The position numbers and the translations under genes are program-made. DNA of 9,511 nucleotides. It comes from Eubacteriales Family XIII. Incertae Sedis bacterium (GTDB taxonomy: Bacteria > Bacillota > Clostridia > Peptostreptococcales > Anaerovoracaceae). Position 1 is the first letter of the stretch. Each line of letters opens with the position of its first letter. Location of the stretch: positions 1 through 9,511 of the forward strand of contig JAISTF010000030.1 of NCBI GenBank assembly GCA_031272745.1. The letters are read 5' to 3'. Shown in pieces: positions 6,432 through 9,511 of this stretch. The notes beneath the pieces are model-generated. The model searched no databases, had not been told where the DNA came from, and worked only from the letters and a program-made list of their open reading frames with translations.

Positions 6432-7264
6432 GGACGGGCGCGGGCAAGTCGTTCCACGCGGTGATCGTCGCGGGCGGCGACGCGCGGGCGCGCGAGGCGG
6501 CGGCGCAGGCCGTGCTCGCGGCGCATTTTGCCGACGACGCGCAGGCGGCGCGCAAGCTCGCGGACGGCGTGTTCGAGGACCTCGTGCGCATCGCGCCCGA
6601 GGAAGGGAAGAAGGACATTACGGTCGACCAAATCGCCTGGCTCACGGGCGTGATGGCGCAGCGGCCGTTCGCCTCGACGGGCAAGGCCGCGATCATCGAG
6701 GACGCGGGGCGCATGAACCAGGCCGCGCAGAACAAGCTGTTGAAGCTGCTCGAAGAGCCGGCGGAGGGGGATGTGATTCTGCTGCTCGAGGAGAATCCCG
6801 AGCGGCTGCTGCAGACGGTGCGGTCGCGCTGCGTGGTGCGGCGGGCGGCTGCAAGCCGCCCCTACAATGATGCAATCGATACCGACAGCGGGATCGTAGG
6901 GGCGGCCGCCCTCGGCCGCCCGCCCGATGCGGACGACCCCGCCCTGCGCGAGGACGTCAAGGAATTGGCGCGCATCCTCGCCTTCGGCAAGGATACGCTG
7001 CCGGACGCGTGGGCGATCCTCGCAAAATACGAGGGCGGCGCGGAGGATGCGCGGCGCATGGTGCGCGCGCTGGAAGGCTTCCTGCGCGACATCGCGGTCG
7101 GCGCGGAGTACCAGGGGAAGATCCCCGAGAAGCAACTGCGCATCTGCCGGCGCGCGGTGCCGCTCACGGAAGAAGCGCTGCGGCGGACGGAACGCGGCGG
7201 CAAGATCAAATATGCGCTGAGGGACATGGCCCTCGGCATACGAACGGAGGCAAGTCATGCTTAG
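6428..7264 (+). CDS. holB: DNA polymerase III delta' subunit with repeat-derived insert
   Basis: A 278-residue delta' subunit of the clamp-loader complex, which helps open and load the sliding clamp. Recognition rests on the core at residues 64-135: ITVDQIAWLTG, KAAIIEDAGRMNQAAQNKLL, KLLEEP and the SRC motif at 133-135. The nucleotide-binding loop is degenerate (AGGDARARE, 15-23) and no zinc-binding cysteine cluster is present; delta' does not need ATP hydrolysis, so this need not be inactivating. The protein is short for the family. Residues 139-166, just after SRC, are encoded by two inverted palindromic repeats and their spacer. GTG at 6428 overlaps the tmk stop as GTGA; longer starts would lie deep inside tmk. 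Followed by ricT, as in Bacillus. Confidence 0.88.
   Translation: MRTGAGKSFHAVIVAGGDARAREAAAQAVLAAHFADDAQAARKLADGVFEDLVRIAPEEGKKDITVDQIAWLTGVMAQRPFASTGKAAIIEDAGRMNQAAQNKLLKLLEEPAEGDVILLLEENPERLLQTVRSRCVVRRAAASRPYNDAIDTDSGIVGAAALGRPPDADDPALREDVKELARILAFGKDTLPDAWAILAKYEGGAEDARRMVRALEGFLRDIAVGAEYQGKIPEKQLRICRRAVPLTEEALRRTERGGKIKYALRDMALGIRTEASHA
6842..6865 (-). repeat. Short palindromic repeat, copy 3 (inside holB)
   Basis: Arms GGGCGGCT (6843-6850) and AGCCGCCC (6854-6861) pair perfectly around a GCA loop, followed by CTAC. On the minus strand it reads GTAGGGGCGGCT..., the same family as copy 1; GCCGCCCCTACAAT at 6855-6868 is the exact reverse complement of 2060-2073. It lies wholly within the holB frame, encoding RAAASRPY starting at residue 139. 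Confidence 0.8.
6896..6922 (+). repeat. Short palindromic repeat, copy 4 (inside holB)
   Basis: GTAGGGGCGGCCG, a CCCT loop and CGGCCGCCCG form a nine-base-pair stem (6900-6908 with 6913-6921). It faces copy 3 across a 30-base spacer, so the pair makes a composite inverted element of about 81 bases. In the holB frame it reads VGAAALGRP with no stop. A stop (TAG) would appear in another frame of the repeat's GTAGGGG start, so this frame is one of those that tolerate it. Confidence 0.8.
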
Positions 7265-8237
7265 AGTCATCGCGGTGAAATTCCGGACATCCCAGAAAAA
7301 TTATTATTTTGACCCCGGCGACGTCGTGCTGAGGAGCGGCGACTACGTCGTCGTGGAGACGTCGCGCGGGCAGGAGATCGGGCAGGTCAAAGGCGGCATC
7401 CTCGAGGTGTCCGAGAGCGAATTCGGCAAGAGCGTGAAGCGCATCAAGCGCAAGGCGACCGACGAGGACATCGAGACCGACCGCCGGAACCTCGAGCGCA
7501 AGCAGGAGGCCATCCCCGTGTGCAAGCAGAAGATCGCGGAGCTCGGGCTCGGCATGAAGCTCATCGACGCGGAGTACACGTTCGACGGGTCGAAGCTCAT
7601 CTTCTATTTCACGGCGGAGAAGCGCGTCGATTTCCGCGACCTCGTGAAGGACCTCGCGGGGTATTTTCACAAGCGCATCGAGCTGCGGCAGGTCGGCGTG
7701 CGCGACGAGGCGCGGCTGCTCGGCGGCTTCGGCAGCTGCGGGCGCGAGCTGTGCTGCAAGGGTTGGCTGCAGGAGTTCGAGCCCGTGTCCATCAAGATGG
7801 CGAAGGTGCAGAACCTCTCGCTGAATCCCGGCAAGATCTCCGGCTGCTGCGGCCGCCTGATGTGCTGCCTCAAATACGAAAACGACGTCTACGCGGAGCT
7901 GAAGAAAGGGCTTCCGAACATGGGCGAGTACGTGGAGACGGCGCTCGGCAAGGCGAAGGTCGTCGACGTGAGCATCTTCCGCGGCGTCGTGCGCGTGCGC
8001 AACGTCGAGGAGGAACGCACGCGGGAGAATCCCGAGCGGCTGTCCGGCGACGTGTTCGAGTATGGCAAGGACGAGGTGCGGCGGCGCCCGAAGGACGGCG
8101 GCGGCGGCGGGCAGGGCGGTCGCGGCGGGCGCGGGGGGCGCGGCAACAAAAAAGACGCCGCGACTTCCGTAAGCAAAGAAATCGCGGACGCCTTGAAAGA
8201 CGAATTGATCAGCGTCGTCGTCGAGGAGCAGGCCTGA
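7257..8237 (+). CDS. ricT: PSP1-domain protein RicT (YaaT)
   Basis: A 326-residue PSP1-domain protein. In Bacillus subtilis RicT (YaaT) forms an iron-sulfur complex with RicA and RicF that promotes RNase Y-dependent mRNA maturation and affects sporulation, competence and biofilm formation. The protein begins MLRVIAVKFRTSQKNYYFDP as expected. It carries the cysteine-rich core: GSCGRELCCKGW (C161, C166, C167) and SGCCGRLMCCLKYE (C197, C198, C203, C204), likely iron-sulfur ligands. Residues 281-297 are a glycine tract with three RGG-like units (GGRGGRGGRGN), not a usual part of the family as I know it. GGAGG (7246-7250) precedes the ATG, which overlaps the holB stop by eight bases. It faces abrB across three bases. 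Confidence 0.93.
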   Translation: MLRVIAVKFRTSQKNYYFDPGDVVLRSGDYVVVETSRGQEIGQVKGGILEVSESEFGKSVKRIKRKATDEDIETDRRNLERKQEAIPVCKQKIAELGLGMKLIDAEYTFDGSKLIFYFTAEKRVDFRDLVKDLAGYFHKRIELRQVGVRDEARLLGGFGSCGRELCCKGWLQEFEPVSIKMAKVQNLSLNPGKISGCCGRLMCCLKYENDVYAELKKGLPNMGEYVETALGKAKVVDVSIFRGVVRVRNVEEERTRENPERLSGDVFEYGKDEVRRRPKDGGGGGQGGRGGRGGRGNKKDAATSVSKEIADALKDELISVVVEEQA

Positions 8238-8240
8238 GGC

Positions 8241-8483
8241 CTACAGCGTTTTCATCTCCGCGAGGCAGGCGCCGCAGATGTTCTTCCCGTGGATGTTGCG
8301 CATGTCCGCCGTGCTCCCGCAGAAGATGCAGGCCGGCTCGTATTTGCGCAGGATGATGTTGTCCTCGTCGACGTAAATCTCGATCGGGTCTTCCTTGTTG
8401 ATGCCGAGCGTGCGCCGCAACTCCATCGGCAGCACGATGCGCCCGAGCTCATCGACTTTTCTCACGATTCCTGTTGCTTTCAT
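8241..8483 (-). CDS. abrB: AbrB-family transition-state regulator with zinc ribbon
   Basis: An 80-residue DNA-binding protein. Residues 1-48 (MKATGIVRKVDELGRIVLPM, then ELRRTLGINKEDPIEIYVDE) form the swapped-hairpin AbrB/SpoVT N-terminal domain that dimerises and binds DNA. The C-terminal part has two CxxC pairs (C52/C55 and C70/C73), a probable zinc ribbon common in clostridial AbrB proteins. Family members repress post-exponential genes, but targets here are unknown. TAAGGAGG (8494-8501, minus strand) lies 10 bases ahead of the ATG. It is downstream of the membrane protein gene by 23 bases, so the two are probably cotranscribed. It converges on ricT with only three bases between stops and no clear terminator. 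In B. subtilis abrB also lies near ricT in the opposite orientation. Confidence 0.93.
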   Translation of the reverse strand: MKATGIVRKVDELGRIVLPMELRRTLGINKEDPIEIYVDEDNIILRKYEPACIFCGSTADMRNIHGKNICGACLAEMKTL

Positions 8484-8506
8484 CGTAGTGAAACCTCCTT
8501 ACTGAT

Positions 8507-8851
8507 TCAGTCCTTTTTTGCTGTACCGTCTTTGCCGTCTTTTTTCAACGCTTGCGAAATGCTGCCGAACATCTGGACCAAAATAGAGATGACGGCAATG
8601 ATGTTCTGCCCGTCCTTCACCTTTTTCGACACGCCCGAAACCGTCTTCGAAATATTGTCGATGGCCCCGTCGAGTTGCTTCGTGCGCTTCGACGCCGTGT
8701 CCGACACGACCTCGAAATCGGTGAGGATCTTGTCGAGCTTCGTCATGGATTTCGCGAGCCGCGACACCGCGACAATCCCGTAGATCACAAGCACGATGGC
8801 GACGATGATCAGCAGGCAGATCAACAAATCCTTTAGATCGATGGTCAACAT
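8507..8851 (-). CDS. Single-pass membrane protein with coiled coil (DUF948-like)
   Basis: A 114-residue protein of unknown function. Residues about 8-29 (LLICLLIIVAIVLVIYGIVA) are a clear transmembrane helix near the N-terminus. They are followed by a heptad-like charged helix (31-78) with the recurring pattern LAKSMTKLDKIL and LDGAIDNISKTVSGVSKKV. A second hydrophobic helix lies at 84-100 and a lysine-rich tail ends the protein. This layout resembles DUF948 or YtxH-type membrane-anchored proteins, but the assignment is tentative. AAGGAGAA (8857-8864, minus strand) precedes the ATG by five bases. A promoter at 8902-8930 drives it and probably abrB, which follows 23 bases later. Confidence 0.8.
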   Translation of the reverse strand: MLTIDLKDLLICLLIIVAIVLVIYGIVAVSRLAKSMTKLDKILTDFEVVSDTASKRTKQLDGAIDNISKTVSGVSKKVKDGQNIIAVISILVQMFGSISQALKKDGKDGTAKKD

Positions 8852-8886
8852 AATGCTTCTCCTTGCCCGGCGCGGCCGGCTGCGTC

Positions 8887-8898
8887 AATAACGTTATT
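8887..8898. promoter_or_regulatory. 12-base perfect palindrome at a transcription start
   Basis: AATAACGTTATT is a perfect palindrome lying three bases downstream of the GATAAT -10 box on the minus strand, so it spans the predicted transcription start of the membrane protein and abrB operon. An operator for a dimeric repressor is the simplest reading; autoregulation by AbrB is possible but not shown. It is AT-rich in very GC-rich surroundings. Confidence 0.45.
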
Positions 8899-8901
8899 TC
8901 C

Positions 8902-8930
8902 ATTATCCCCCATCCCTGCCGAAATTGCAA
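8902..8930 (-). promoter_or_regulatory. Sigma-A-type promoter for the membrane protein and abrB operon
   Basis: On the minus strand TTGCAA (8930-8925) and GATAAT (8907-8902) are separated by exactly 17 bases. They match the -35 and -10 consensus at four and five of six positions. Transcription would start near 8895, leaving a leader of about 44 bases before the ATG at 8851. Confidence 0.65.
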
Positions 8931-8938
8931 GCGGTATT

Positions 8939-8962
8939 TGCGGGAGTCTGTGCGGGAGTCTT
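8939..8962 (+). repeat. Tandem 12-base direct repeat upstream of the lipoprotein gene
   Basis: TGCGGGAGTCTG (8939-8950) is immediately repeated as TGCGGGAGTCTT (8951-8962), identical at 11 of 12 positions. It lies just upstream of a possible -10 box TGTAAT (8966-8971), in the place where a -35 box would be, and no good -35 hexamer is seen. Direct repeats spaced about one helical turn apart are typical binding sites for response-regulator activators, so this may be an activator site for the gene starting at 9020. Confidence 0.45.
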
Positions 8963-9019
8963 CCGTGTAATGTTTTTGTGTCCGCCGGGGTTTTATGGTT
9001 GAAACGGAGGGTTACGAAA

Positions 9020-9511
9020 ATGAAAAACATCAACAAGAAAATCAGTCGGAAGTTCCTGTGGGCGTTGGCGGGGCTCGTCGCGGTGGCGATCTTCGCGGTC
9101 GCGTGCAGCTCGGCGGGGAGCGCGGGCGGCTCGGGGAGCGCGGGCGCGTCTTCCGCGTCGGACAGCGGGGCGTCGGAGGCGTACGACGGCGGGACGGAAG
9201 ATTACCGATGGGCATCAGAGGATTCTGCATGGGACGATTCCATCATGGAAATGGATGGCGAAGAATACTTGGAGGCGGCACCGTCCGCGGACGCGGGCGG
9301 GTCGGCGGCCGCGGAAGAAGCGCCGGCAGCGGCGTACGACGAGGCGGTCTCCTTCGCGCGGACGGGCTCGGCGAGCCTCGCCGCCAAGGGCCAGAAGATC
9401 ACCTTCTCCGCGTCGTTTTCCATCAATACGGACCATTACGACGAGGACTACCGGCGCATCAACGACCTCGTGAACAACGCGGGCGGCTATATCGCAAGCG
9501 AAAACAGCAAC
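9020..9511 (+). CDS. DUF4349-type lipoprotein, N-terminal part
   Basis: The first 164 codons of a gene that continues beyond the window. Basic residues MKNINKKISRK are followed by a hydrophobic helix and a lipobox ending FAVAC, so Cys29 is the expected lipidated residue after signal peptidase II cleavage. Residues 30-110 are a low-complexity Ser/Gly/Ala/Asp/Glu-rich linker, likely disordered outside the membrane. From about 124 (GQKITFSASFSINTDHYDED, then YRRINDLVNNAGGYIASEN) the sequence resembles the start of the DUF4349 domain, where 'AGGYI' after an amphipathic helix is typical. The function of that family is unknown; C-terminal transmembrane segments would be expected past the window. 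GGAGGG (9006-9011) lies eight bases ahead of the ATG. Confidence 0.85.
   Translation, partial: MKNINKKISRKFLWALAGLVAVAIFAVACSSAGSAGGSGSAGASSASDSGASEAYDGGTEDYRWASEDSAWDDSIMEMDGEEYLEAAPSADAGGSAAAEEAPAAAYDEAVSFARTGSASLAAKGQKITFSASFSINTDHYDEDYRRINDLVNNAGGYIASENSN

Noticed and set aside
5501..7270. A 589-codon open frame on the minus strand
   Set aside because: It is opposite tmk and holB, which have clear family motifs; the translation has the typical composition of an antisense shadow.
8232..8243. AGGCCTGAGGCCT between ricT and abrB as a shared terminator
   Set aside because: The arms leave a one-base loop and there is no T-run on either strand; it consists mainly of the two genes' last codons and stops.

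Overview
The window is GC-rich, gene-dense chromosomal DNA. It most resembles a high-GC member of the Clostridia (Bacillota), probably an uncultured or gut-type lineage. This is inferred from gene order and families: phoH-ybeY-era-recO-glycyl-tRNA synthetase, tmk-holB-ricT, an AbrB-type regulator with a C-terminal zinc ribbon, and DUF4342 and DUF4349 proteins. No species can be named from the sequence alone.

Layout. Positions 1-119 hold the 3' end of a CopA-type copper P-type ATPase. Positions 120-359 are non-coding, with a 70-base inverted repeat and a good sigma-A-type promoter for rpsU (360-539). A hairpin terminator follows, and its 3' arm runs straight into an extended -10 promoter that would make phoH (597-1562) leaderless. 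A tight plus-strand run then continues to 8237: ybeY, era, recO, a DUF4342 gene, a single-chain glycyl-tRNA synthetase, a 47-residue putative membrane protein, tmk, holB and ricT. Many of these junctions overlap or lie a few bases apart. On the minus strand, converging on ricT, are abrB (8241-8483) and a single-pass membrane protein (8507-8851), apparently one operon from a promoter near 8902-8930. On the plus strand from 9020 a DUF4349-type lipoprotein starts and runs off the window.

How the genes fit together. The main run joins two clusters known separately in Bacillota. One handles ribosome assembly and RNA processing (rpsU, phoH, ybeY, era) with recO and glycyl-tRNA synthetase. The other is the replication and nucleotide cluster (tmk, holB, ricT, with abrB nearby in opposite orientation). 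In Bacillus subtilis the second cluster also carries yaaQ and yaaR, which are absent here.

The most unusual structure is a family of four short palindromic repeats (GTAGGGGCGG...CCGCCCG type). Two lie in intergenic gaps (after ybeY and before recO). Two form an inverted pair inside holB, read in frame as about 28 extra codons. I see no mobile element, CRISPR array, tRNA, rRNA or defence system, and no clearly new multi-gene system. The window is mostly housekeeping genes with some uncharacterised small or accessory proteins and regulatory oddities.
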